Shown here: one piece after another, positions 1 through 6,339 of the stretch | Numbering within the stretch: position 1 is the first letter of the stretch | Layout: each line of letters begins with the position of its first letter | Assembly (NCBI GenBank): GCA_023387775.1 | Contig: JAEWHN010000281.1 | Span: forward strand, 1-10,485 | DNA: 10,485 nucleotides | Origin: Pseudomonadota bacterium | Lineage (GTDB): Bacteria > Pseudomonadota > Alphaproteobacteria > Rhizobiales > Rhizobiaceae | Direction: 5' to 3' | Translations under genes and position numbers: made by a program | The notes under the pieces: model-generated | What the model saw: the letters and a program-made list of their open reading frames with translations, nothing else | What the model was told of the DNA's origin: nothing | Database searches by the model: none

Positions 1-253
1 CGAGGGCATGGAGACGAGAGAGGCCCTCGGCGCTCTTGAGGTCGAGTTTCAGGGTCCCTGAACGGCCACGCCCAAGCGCCGGACCGGGATCCGTGCCCCC
101 GATCGCCGCATTCGAAGGCACCAAACGCTCGATGCGTAGAACATCCGCGCCGAGATCGGCAAGGAGCATCGCGGCAAACGGCGCACCGCCAATGCCTTCG
201 ACCTCGAGTACCTTCAGTCCTGCCAACGGGCCCTGTCGCGAATTTCCGATCAT
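1..253 (-). CDS. CaiB/BaiF family protein, alpha-methylacyl-CoA racemase-like (N-terminal part)
   Basis: Reading leftward from an ATG at 253-251, an open frame of 84 codons continues off the window edge, so only the N-terminus is present. The protein begins MIGNSRQGPLAGLKVLEVEG and then has FAAMLLADLGADVLRIER, the typical first beta-alpha-beta unit of class III CoA-transferases (CaiB/BaiF). The GIGGAPFAAMLLADLGADV pattern and the later GRGRSGTLKLDLKS stretch look most like alpha-methylacyl-CoA racemase, which interconverts (2R)- and (2S)-methylacyl-CoA thioesters. The catalytic His/Asp region lies outside the window, so racemase versus CoA-transferase is not settled. AAGG about 8 nt before the ATG is a modest ribosome binding site. 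It is transcribed divergently from the dehydrogenase gene at 394 and shares a 140-nt control region with it. Family call is solid; exact reaction is inference. Confidence 0.85.
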   Translation of the reverse strand, partial: MIGNSRQGPLAGLKVLEVEGIGGAPFAAMLLADLGADVLRIERLVPSNAAIGGTDPGPALGRGRSGTLKLDLKSAEGLSRLHAL

Positions 254-270
254 GTGCTTGCCTTGCGCCA

Positions 271-293
271 CATATCAGAAACATAGCGATATG
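271..293. promoter_or_regulatory. Inverted repeat CATATC-N11-GATATG, possible operator
   Basis: CATATC (271-276) and GATATG (288-293) are perfect inverted 6-mers separated by 11 nt, in the divergent intergenic region 18 nt upstream of the leftward racemase-like start. Size and position fit a dimeric regulator site. The regulator is unknown, and no -35/-10 pair convincing enough to report was found next to it. Confidence 0.35.
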
Positions 294-304
294 CGCATCC
301 GCTC

Positions 305-318
305 GACCAATACGGTTT
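305..318 (-). promoter_or_regulatory. Shared 14-bp motif, copy 1 (AAACCGTATTGGTC on the minus strand)
   Basis: Read on the minus strand, 305-318 is AAACCGTATTGGTC. It matches 13 of 14 bases with AAACCATATTGGTC at 3663-3676, in front of the thioesterase-ligase unit. It lies in the divergent region between the racemase-like gene and the 394-3642 unit. A near-identical site in two separate promoter-type gaps suggests a common regulator (inference). The half-sites ACCA/TGGT around a 3-nt centre are clearer in copy 2 than here. Confidence 0.45.
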
Positions 319-393
319 TCGTTTCAAAGGGTTTTAAGGCTTAACGTTCGCTCCCTTTTTCCCGATCGTTATGTGGAACCGGAGGAATGATCC

Positions 394-1359
394 ATGAAGA
401 TCTGCATTTTCGGCGGCGGGGCCATCGGTGGCCATATCGCCGCCCACCTCGCCAGAGAAGGCAGCCCCGAGGTCAGCGTCGTGGCACGTGGGGCGAACCT
501 CGCGGCCATTCGGCGAAATGGACTGACGGTGCAGACGCCTCGCGAGACTTTTACCGCTCGCGTCAACGCGACCGACTGCGCCGCGGAGCTTGGCGCGCAG
601 GATTACGTCTTCCTGACGCTGAAGGCTCATCAGCTTGACGCGGCGCTTGACGATGTTGCCAAGCTGGTCGGGCCGCAGACCGCATTGTTGCCGCCGACGA
701 CGGGTCTGCCGCATTACTTCTTCAAGGGTGGCGAGGCAGCCGACGCCATCGACCCAGGCGGGCGTCAGTCGGCGCTGATGCCGCCGGAAAAGGTTCTGGG
801 CGTTGTCTACTGGATCGGCGCCCATGGCGTGGGACCGGGTGTCATTGCGCAGGACGGCGACAAGACCGGCTGCCCCTTGGGCGAGCTGGACGGCACCATG
901 TCGCCCCGCGCGACGGCGTTGGCCGAACGGCTGACCGCTGCTGGCATCCCCTCAAAGGTCACGCCCAATGTGATGGGCGCGATCTGGATGAAATTCGTCA
1001 ACAGCCTTTGCTGGAATCCCATCGCCGTGCTGACCCTTGCTCGCATTGGCGAAATCGCCGAAAGCGAATGCGCGCCGCTCCTGTCTGCCGTGATGGAAGA
1101 GGCCGACCGCGCCGCACGCAAGATCGGCATCGAAATACCGCAGCCGCCGGAGCGGCGCATCGCGCTCACGACCTCGGCTGTCGCCCATAAGATGTCCATG
1201 CTTCAGGACCTCGAACATGGCCGGGCGCTGGAGCTCGATGTGCTCTGGCGCTCCATCCAGGCGATGCAGCGCCTTTCCGGCGAAGAGATGCCGCTCCTCA
1301 ATTCAGTCTATGCATTGGCGCGCCTGCGGGCAAAGACCCACGCCGCCAGCCTTTCGTAA
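394..1359 (+). CDS. Ketopantoate reductase (ApbA/PanE) family NAD(P)-dependent dehydrogenase
   Basis: A 321-aa protein, close to the usual family length of about 300. The N-terminal Rossmann motif GGGAIGG (residues 7-13) binds the dinucleotide. FLTLKAHQ (73-80) contains the conserved Lys77. WMKFVNSLCWNP (198-209) and SMLQDLEHGRALELD (268-282) carry the catalytic Lys200 and Glu280, matching Lys176 and Glu256 of E. coli PanE. Two substrate-binding residues differ: the Asn of the canonical N-G pair (E. coli Asn98) is Thr103, and the E. coli Asn180 position is Ser204. The enzyme therefore probably reduces a 2-oxo acid or oxidises a hydroxy acid other than ketopantoate/pantoate. A GGAGG at 380-384 precedes the ATG by 9 nt. 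It is the first gene of a three-gene unit with a CoA-transferase and a PrpF-type isomerase, which argues for a catabolic rather than pantothenate role. Family call firm, substrate unknown. Confidence 0.9.
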   Translation: MKICIFGGGAIGGHIAAHLAREGSPEVSVVARGANLAAIRRNGLTVQTPRETFTARVNATDCAAELGAQDYVFLTLKAHQLDAALDDVAKLVGPQTALLPPTTGLPHYFFKGGEAADAIDPGGRQSALMPPEKVLGVVYWIGAHGVGPGVIAQDGDKTGCPLGELDGTMSPRATALAERLTAAGIPSKVTPNVMGAIWMKFVNSLCWNPIAVLTLARIGEIAESECAPLLSAVMEEADRAARKIGIEIPQPPERRIALTTSAVAHKMSMLQDLEHGRALELDVLWRSIQAMQRLSGEEMPLLNSVYALARLRAKTHAASLS

Positions 1360-1370
1360 AAGGACCCGAA

Positions 1371-2525
1371 ATGACCGACCAAACCAACGCCGTCAGCCGC
1401 CCGCTCGAAGGCTTCCGCGTTATCGAAGCCGCGGGCTATCTCGCGGGCCCGCTCTGCGCCCATACCCTTGGCGTCCTCGGCGCCGAGGTCATCAAGGTTG
1501 AGCCGCCGACGGGCGATGCCTATCGCAACGTTGGCCATGCCATGGGTGGCAACGGCGTAATGTGGACCAATGCCAACAGCGGCAAGAAGTCGGTCGCGCT
1601 GGACCTGAAGGACCCTGCCGATCTCGCCAAGCTGAAGGAACTGATCGCGGGCGCCGATGTCTTCATCGAAACCTGGCGTCCGCGCGTCTCGGCTTCGCTC
1701 GGCCTCGGCTATGAGGAAACGTCGAAGCTGAATCCGCGGCTTGTGCAACTTTCCCTGACGGGCTACGGCCCCGACGGCCCGCTTTCGGCCGATCCGGCCT
1801 ACGACGCGATCATACAGGGGATGGTGGGTCTGCTCGACTACGAGGCTGACGGAGGCCGTCCGCGCGCGACCAATAACTTCGTGGCCGACAAGGTCAGCGC
1901 GATCTTTGCCGCCCAGATCGTGCTTGCGGGCCTCATGCAGCGCGAGCGCACCGGCAAAGGGGTCCATCTCGAGACGTCGATGCTTGATATGATCGCGAAT
2001 TATGCGTTCACGGACACGATGCACAACCGCGTCTACCTCGAGGACAGTTCCGACCAGACCATTCTGCCGCAGCCTGTGGTCGCCACTTCCGACGGCCATA
2101 TCGTGCTCTCGCCGGTGACCGGCAAGCAGCTTGGCCGCACGCTCGAGGCGGTGGGCCATCCCGAGTGGAAGGACGAGCTGAAGCAGATCAAGAGTCGCAA
2201 GGAATCGACCGAGACTTTCTTCAAATGGGTTGCCGGTCCGATTGCCGAAAAGCCATCGGCCTACTGGCTTGAGAAATTCCGCGAACTCGACGTGCCGGCC
2301 GGCCCCGTGTTGAAGCCCGAATCGATGCTGGAGAACGCCCAGCTTGCTCACAACGAGTTCTTCCAGGAGCTGGAAAGCCCTGCAGGCAAGTTGCGCACGC
2401 CGCGCTATCCGGCCCGCTTTGACGGCGTGATCCTCGCGCCCTCGGCTCCCGCTCCGGCGATCGGCGCCGACAACGAGACCGTGTTCGGCCCGCGTGTCGC
2501 CGGGCTGGAGGACGCCGATGCCTGA
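1371..2525 (+). CDS. CaiB/BaiF family CoA-transferase
   Basis: A 384-aa protein, typical for class III CoA-transferases (about 380-430 aa). These enzymes move CoA between acyl-CoA and free carboxylate via an aspartyl-CoA anhydride, acting as interlocked dimers in the cytoplasm. PLEGFRVIEAAGYLAGPLCA followed by LGAEVIKVEPPTGD (residues 11-49) is the signature N-terminus. NSGKKSVALDLKDP (69-82) is the conserved second block. VADKVSAIFAAQIVLAGLMQ (171-190) supplies the likely catalytic Asp173, followed by GKGVHLETSMLD (195-206). GPVLKPESMLENAQ in the C-terminal part is also typical. AAGGA at 1360-1364 sits 6 nt before the ATG, 11 nt after the preceding stop, so it is co-transcribed with the dehydrogenase. 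Its stop overlaps the next start (ATGCCTGA). Donor and acceptor acids cannot be read from the sequence; a racemase activity is less likely here than for the divergent gene at 1-253. Confidence 0.9.
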   Translation: MTDQTNAVSRPLEGFRVIEAAGYLAGPLCAHTLGVLGAEVIKVEPPTGDAYRNVGHAMGGNGVMWTNANSGKKSVALDLKDPADLAKLKELIAGADVFIETWRPRVSASLGLGYEETSKLNPRLVQLSLTGYGPDGPLSADPAYDAIIQGMVGLLDYEADGGRPRATNNFVADKVSAIFAAQIVLAGLMQRERTGKGVHLETSMLDMIANYAFTDTMHNRVYLEDSSDQTILPQPVVATSDGHIVLSPVTGKQLGRTLEAVGHPEWKDELKQIKSRKESTETFFKWVAGPIAEKPSAYWLEKFRELDVPAGPVLKPESMLENAQLAHNEFFQELESPAGKLRTPRYPARFDGVILAPSAPAPAIGADNETVFGPRVAGLEDADA

Positions 2526-3642
2526 TCCGCAAATCGGCTACCGTTCGGTCTACATGCGCGGCGGTACCAGCCGCGCATTGATCTTCCATCGGGACGACCT
2601 GCCGCCGCTCGGTCCGGAAGGAAGCCGTGCGCCGTGGGATGCGGTCTTCACCGCGGCCCTCGGCAGCCCCGACAGGGGTATGCGCCAGCTTGACGGCATG
2701 GGGGGCGGCATCTCCTCGCTGTCGAAGGTCGCTGTGGTAGGGCCCCCGAGCCGTTCGGATGCCGACGTCGACTACACCTTCGCGCAGGTGGGGATCGACA
2801 GCCCCACCGTTGGCTACAAGGGCAATTGCGGAAACATTTCTTCGGCTATCGGCCCCTATGCGGTCGACGAGGGGCTGGTCACGGCCGACGGGGAGGAGGC
2901 GGTCGTCCGCATCCATAACACCAATACCGGCAAGATCATCCGCGCCCGCTTTCCTCTTGTCGGGGGCAAGGCCGCGGTGAGGGGCGACTATGTTCTTCAA
3001 GGTGTCGAGGGCAGCGGGGCCGCAATCCGGCTCGACTTCCTCCAGCCGGGCGGCTCGGTCACCGGCAAGATCTTCCCGACCGGACGGCTGGTCGACACCC
3101 TGGCGCTCGAGAACGGCGATATTCCCGTGACGCTGGTCGATGTTGCGAACCCGCTTGCCGTGGTCGAGGCATCGGCCCTTGGCATGCGCGGCAACGAAAG
3201 CGCCTCGGAAATCGAGGGAGATAACTCGCTCATGGAGCGTTTACGCGATCTGCGCCGCAGGGCCGCCGTCGCCATGGGCGTGGCCAAGGACGACGAGGAG
3301 GCCCGCACCACGGTGGCGAACCTGCCGCTCGTGGCGATCGTCTCACGGGTCGAGGAGGGTGCAGCGCTCCGCGCCCGCATGATTTCGGCCGACCAGCCGC
3401 ACAGGGCGACGCCGTTGACAGGGGCCATGGCGCTCGCCGCAGCAAGCCGTATCAAGGGAACGCTCGCTGAAGGGCTCTCGCGTCATGGCTCTGCCGACAT
3501 TGTGCGGTTGGCCCATGCGAGCGGGCTAATCGATTTGGCGTGCGAGGTGGAGGACATGGGGCTTCAAAGCCGGGTGGCCTCGGTGGGGGTCATCCGCACC
3601 GCGCGCCGCCTTATGGAAGGCCGCGTATTCATTCCAGTCTGA
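2518..3642 (+). CDS. PrpF/4-oxalomesaconate tautomerase family isomerase
   Basis: A 374-aa protein of the PrpF family (diaminopimelate-epimerase fold). Known members are PrpF (2-methylaconitate isomerase), GalD and LigU (4-oxalomesaconate isomerisation) and 3-methylitaconate isomerase; all move a C=C bond in unsaturated di- or tricarboxylates. Diagnostic blocks are YMRGGTSR (residues 12-19), LGSPDRGMRQLDGMGGG (48-64), SSLSKVAVV (66-74) and KGNCGN (101-106). Lys70 and Cys104 correspond to the conserved Lys and Cys of the PrpF active site. IHNTNTGKIIRA and FLQPGGSVTGKIFPTGR are also family-typical. I chose ATG 2518 because GGAGG at 2507-2511 precedes it by 6 nt and the protein then starts like its relatives; an in-frame GTG at 2494 would add 8 residues. 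The 8-nt overlap with the CoA-transferase implies translational coupling. No methylcitrate or gallate genes are near, so the substrate is probably a pathway-specific unsaturated acid. Confidence 0.88.
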   Translation: MPDPQIGYRSVYMRGGTSRALIFHRDDLPPLGPEGSRAPWDAVFTAALGSPDRGMRQLDGMGGGISSLSKVAVVGPPSRSDADVDYTFAQVGIDSPTVGYKGNCGNISSAIGPYAVDEGLVTADGEEAVVRIHNTNTGKIIRARFPLVGGKAAVRGDYVLQGVEGSGAAIRLDFLQPGGSVTGKIFPTGRLVDTLALENGDIPVTLVDVANPLAVVEASALGMRGNESASEIEGDNSLMERLRDLRRRAAVAMGVAKDDEEARTTVANLPLVAIVSRVEEGAALRARMISADQPHRATPLTGAMALAAASRIKGTLAEGLSRHGSADIVRLAHASGLIDLACEVEDMGLQSRVASVGVIRTARRLMEGRVFIPV

Positions 3643-3662
3643 ATCACCATGGCCTTATATTG

Positions 3663-3676
3663 AAACCATATTGGTC
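3663..3676 (+). promoter_or_regulatory. Shared 14-bp motif, copy 2 (AAACCATATTGGTC)
   Basis: AAACCATATTGGTC lies in the 85-nt gap between the PrpF-family gene and the thioesterase start. The surrounding 17 bp (3662-3678) forms an imperfect palindrome with half-sites GA-ACCA and TGGT-TC around TAT, the shape of a dimeric repressor site. It matches copy 1 at 305-318 (opposite orientation) in 13 of 14 positions. This suggests that the thioesterase-ligase unit has its own control point. Confidence 0.45.
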
Positions 3677-3727
3677 TCCCGCCCCCGCCGCAGCCTAAAA
3701 GTTCGGCAGAGGATGCGGGAGGCCTAT

Positions 3728-4645
3728 GTGAAGGACATTTCTGGCGGCGGTGACACCTTTGGACTGGAAGATCTCGTAAAGCTCGTCTGGGCCGAACAGA
3801 TCGACGAGACGCTCTTTCGTGCCGCCTCGCCCGGAAACTGCACGCCGCGCGTCTATGGCGGGCAATATGTCGGCCAGGGCATCTTGTGTGCGGCCCGCAC
3901 CGTCGACACAGAGCGAAAGCTGCACCAGTTTTCCGGCCTCTTCATAGCTCCTGGCAAGATTGACATTCCGCTCGAGATAAAGGTCACGAAGCTCCGCGAC
4001 GGGCGCAGCTTCTCCTTGCGTCAGGTAGATTTCCTGCAAGACGGACAGCAGATCTTCAGCGCGACCCTGTCCTTTCAGGTACCAGAGGGCGGCAGGCAGG
4101 TGCTCGGCGAGTCACCGCCGCTTCCCAGCCCTCAGAGCTGGATGACTGAGGAGGAATATCTCGCCACGATCGGCGTATATTTGGAGGACAGCCCGCAAAT
4201 ATCGCTGCGCTTTTTCTCAACACTCCTGGAGCGCCGCAGCCGTTCGTGGCGAGACGAGCGGATTGACGTGGCGGCGCCGCCTTCGGCCAGTTTCTGGTCG
4301 CGCCTTGCAGGACCGCTGCCCAGGCTTGAGAGCGTTGTGCCGACGGAATTGGAGCCGGTGCTGCATCAGGCGCTCATTGGCTATTTCTCGGATCTGGGTC
4401 TCATGGCCACGGGCGCACGCCCGCTCGGCTTCGGTGCTCGCCATCCTGCCACGCGATCGTCCTCACTCAGCCATCACATGCTCTTTCATGTCCCCCTCAG
4501 GGTGGATGAGTGGTACTTCACAGCGACCACGGGGTTGGGGGTGAGCGAAGGCAGGGCGGCCGCGACGGCACGCATCTACGACGCCGAGGGCAGAGCGGCG
4601 ATCACCGCCACGCAGGAAGGCCTCGTCCGGCGTATCTCCTGCTAG
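3728..4645 (+). CDS. Acyl-CoA thioesterase II (TesB) family, double hot-dog
   Basis: A protein of about 305 aa (E. coli TesB is 286) that should hydrolyse acyl-CoA to free acid and CoA in the cytoplasm. From the GTG at 3728, the first hot-dog contains VYGGQYVGQG (residues 42-51), LHQFSGLFIAPG and LRDGRSFSLRQVDFLQDG, all TesB signatures. The second contains HQALIGYFSDLG (Asp222), SSSLSHHMLFH and TATQEGLVRR (Gln296). These match the E. coli Asp204 / Thr228 / Gln278 triad, with Thr replaced by Ser246. I chose GTG 3728 because GGGAGG (3717-3722) lies 5 nt upstream and the resulting N-terminus fits TesB. A TTG at 3671 or ATG at 3713 would extend the frame but lack a well-placed ribosome site. The next gene starts 30 nt downstream. 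Beside two ligases, it may release product or relieve CoA trapping (inference). Confidence 0.88.
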   Translation: MKDISGGGDTFGLEDLVKLVWAEQIDETLFRAASPGNCTPRVYGGQYVGQGILCAARTVDTERKLHQFSGLFIAPGKIDIPLEIKVTKLRDGRSFSLRQVDFLQDGQQIFSATLSFQVPEGGRQVLGESPPLPSPQSWMTEEEYLATIGVYLEDSPQISLRFFSTLLERRSRSWRDERIDVAAPPSASFWSRLAGPLPRLESVVPTELEPVLHQALIGYFSDLGLMATGARPLGFGARHPATRSSSLSHHMLFHVPLRVDEWYFTATTGLGVSEGRAAATARIYDAEGRAAITATQEGLVRRISC

Positions 4646-4675
4646 CCCCGAACATGCACAAGAAGGGAGAGGAAC

Positions 4676-6331
4676 ATGGGTCGCTGGGATGACAAATTCA
4701 TCCGCGCCGAGCGCAAGTGGAACAAATGGCGCATGCAGGACTATGCGCTCTCTGATCGCGTCATCCACCGTATTCTCGAAGACAAGGCTCGCCAGTACGA
4801 GGCCCGCACCGCGGTGCGCTTCCGCCACCGCGACCTGAGCTATGGCGAACTGCATCTCGAGGTGAACCGTGCCGCCAACGGGCTGGCTTCGCTTGGCGTG
4901 AAGCCCGGCGACAAGGTCGCCATGATGATGCCGAACGGGCCGGAGTTCCTCTTCTTCTGGTTCGGCCTGAACCGGATCGGGGCGGTGAACGTGCCGATCA
5001 ACGTAGCGCAGAAAGGCGAAGGGCTGGCCTACCAGATCACCGACGGCGACTGCGTGGGACTGGTGGTCGATGCGTCATACCTGCCCAATGTCGAGGCCGT
5101 GGCCGACCGCCTGACAGGTCTGCGCCATGTCATCGTGACCGGCGAAGGGGCAGCCGAGGCACTGGGCTGGAACGGCGTTGAATTGCTTACGCTGGACGAG
5201 GCCATGTCGGCGCCCGATACCACGCCGACAGCGGAGGTCGGCTACCGCGACCTTTCGACCATCCTCTACACTTCCGGCACAACAGGGCGTTCCAAAGGCG
5301 TGATGATCGGTCACAACTATTGGTACGAGATCTGGGCCAATTGCGTGCGAGCATGCCGCTACACCGAAGATGACATACTGTATACGGGCCTGCCGCTCTT
5401 CCATTCTTCGGCAAAGGGCACGACCGTCGGCCCCGCGCTACTGGCCGACGCCCAATCGGTCGTTGTCGAGCGTTTCTCGGCCTCGAGGATGATGGACGAC
5501 TGCCGCCAGTTCGGCGCGACCGAGGCGAAGTATATCGGTGGCATCATTCCGATCATGCTCAAGCAGGCGGAACGGCCCGAGGACGGCGACAACCCGCTGC
5601 GGCTCATGGTTGGTGCTGCGGCTCCGGTCGAGCTTTGGGACGCTTTCGAAAGCCGGTTCAATACCCGCCTGCTGGAAATGTACGGCATGACCGAATGCAC
5701 GGCGGCGCTGATCAACCCCTATGAGGCACGCAGGCCCGGTTCCTGCGGCAAGCCGATCATGGGCTGGAACGTCAAGATTGTCGACGAGAACGACTGCGAG
5801 CTCCCCGCGGGCGAGGTTGGCGAGATCGTCACCCAGCCGCAGACGCCTTGGCTTGGCACTTCAGGCTATTACGGCAAGCCCGAGGCGACGCTCGAATTGT
5901 TCCGCAATTTCTGGATCCACACCGGAGACATGGGCAAGACCGACGAAGACGGATATTTCTACTTCGTCGACCGCAAGAAGCAGGCCCTTCGCCGGCGCGG
6001 AGAGAATATCTCCTCCTTCGAGGTCGAGGCAGTACTCAACGCCATGCCGGAAGTTTTGGAATCCTGCGTCGTGGGCGTGCCCTCCGAAATGGGGGAGGAC
6101 GAGGTCAAGGCGGTGATCGTGCTGAAGGAGGGCCAGTCCCTCACGCCCGGCCAGGTGATCGACTGGTGCGTGCCGCGGATGGCCTATTTCGCCATCCCGC
6201 GCTACCTCGCGTTCCGAGCCTCGCTGCCCAAGACCCCGAGCGAAAGGGTGGAGAAGTATCGCCTCAAGGACGAGGGCGTCACACCAGATTGCTGGGACCG
6301 CGAGGCCGCCGGCATCGTGCTGGCCCGTTGA
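4676..6331 (+). CDS. CaiC-like acyl-CoA ligase (AMP-forming), copy 1
   Basis: A 551-aa member of the adenylate-forming superfamily, which makes acyl-CoA from acid, ATP and CoA through an acyl-adenylate. The ATP-binding loop YTSGTTGRSKG spans residues 198-208, YGMTEC 336-341, HTGD 415-418, and VDRKKQALRRRGENISSFEVE 431-451 is the hinge and start of the C-terminal subdomain. Overall it resembles CaiC (carnitine/crotonobetaine-CoA ligase) and related ATP-dependent acyl-CoA ligases. The C-terminal LPKTPSERVEKYRLK (residues 517-531) has Arg524 where most relatives have the catalytic lysine of the G-K motif. No signal peptide or membrane segment is visible. A strong purine-rich site (GGGAGAGG, 4665-4672) precedes the ATG, 30 nt after the thioesterase. 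It is followed immediately by a collinear paralogue. Substrate unknown; a medium-chain, branched or cyclic acid is a guess. Confidence 0.93.
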   Translation: MGRWDDKFIRAERKWNKWRMQDYALSDRVIHRILEDKARQYEARTAVRFRHRDLSYGELHLEVNRAANGLASLGVKPGDKVAMMMPNGPEFLFFWFGLNRIGAVNVPINVAQKGEGLAYQITDGDCVGLVVDASYLPNVEAVADRLTGLRHVIVTGEGAAEALGWNGVELLTLDEAMSAPDTTPTAEVGYRDLSTILYTSGTTGRSKGVMIGHNYWYEIWANCVRACRYTEDDILYTGLPLFHSSAKGTTVGPALLADAQSVVVERFSASRMMDDCRQFGATEAKYIGGIIPIMLKQAERPEDGDNPLRLMVGAAAPVELWDAFESRFNTRLLEMYGMTECTAALINPYEARRPGSCGKPIMGWNVKIVDENDCELPAGEVGEIVTQPQTPWLGTSGYYGKPEATLELFRNFWIHTGDMGKTDEDGYFYFVDRKKQALRRRGENISSFEVEAVLNAMPEVLESCVVGVPSEMGEDEVKAVIVLKEGQSLTPGQVIDWCVPRMAYFAIPRYLAFRASLPKTPSERVEKYRLKDEGVTPDCWDREAAGIVLAR

Positions 6332-6339
6332 GCTCTACT

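Noticed and set aside
36..344. 102-codon plus-strand ORF at the left edge
   Set aside because: It is antisense to the clear CaiB/BaiF N-terminus on the minus strand and runs into the intergenic region; its sequence is low-complexity Arg/Pro/Ser.
1308..2351. 347-codon minus-strand ORF opposite the CoA-transferase
   Set aside because: Shadow of a well-supported plus-strand gene; it spans a gene junction and has no recognisable motifs.
2494..2517. GTG 2494 as start of the PrpF-family gene
   Set aside because: ATG 2518 has a well-spaced GGAGG and fits the family N-terminus; the extra 8 residues would lengthen the overlap without support.
5848..6339. Open frame running from inside ligase copy 1 into ligase copy 2, giving a 703-codon ORF
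   Set aside because: The first 164 codons are an alternative frame of copy 1 and resemble no protein; copy 1 is intact in its own frame to its stop at 6331. A fusion or frameshift is not needed.
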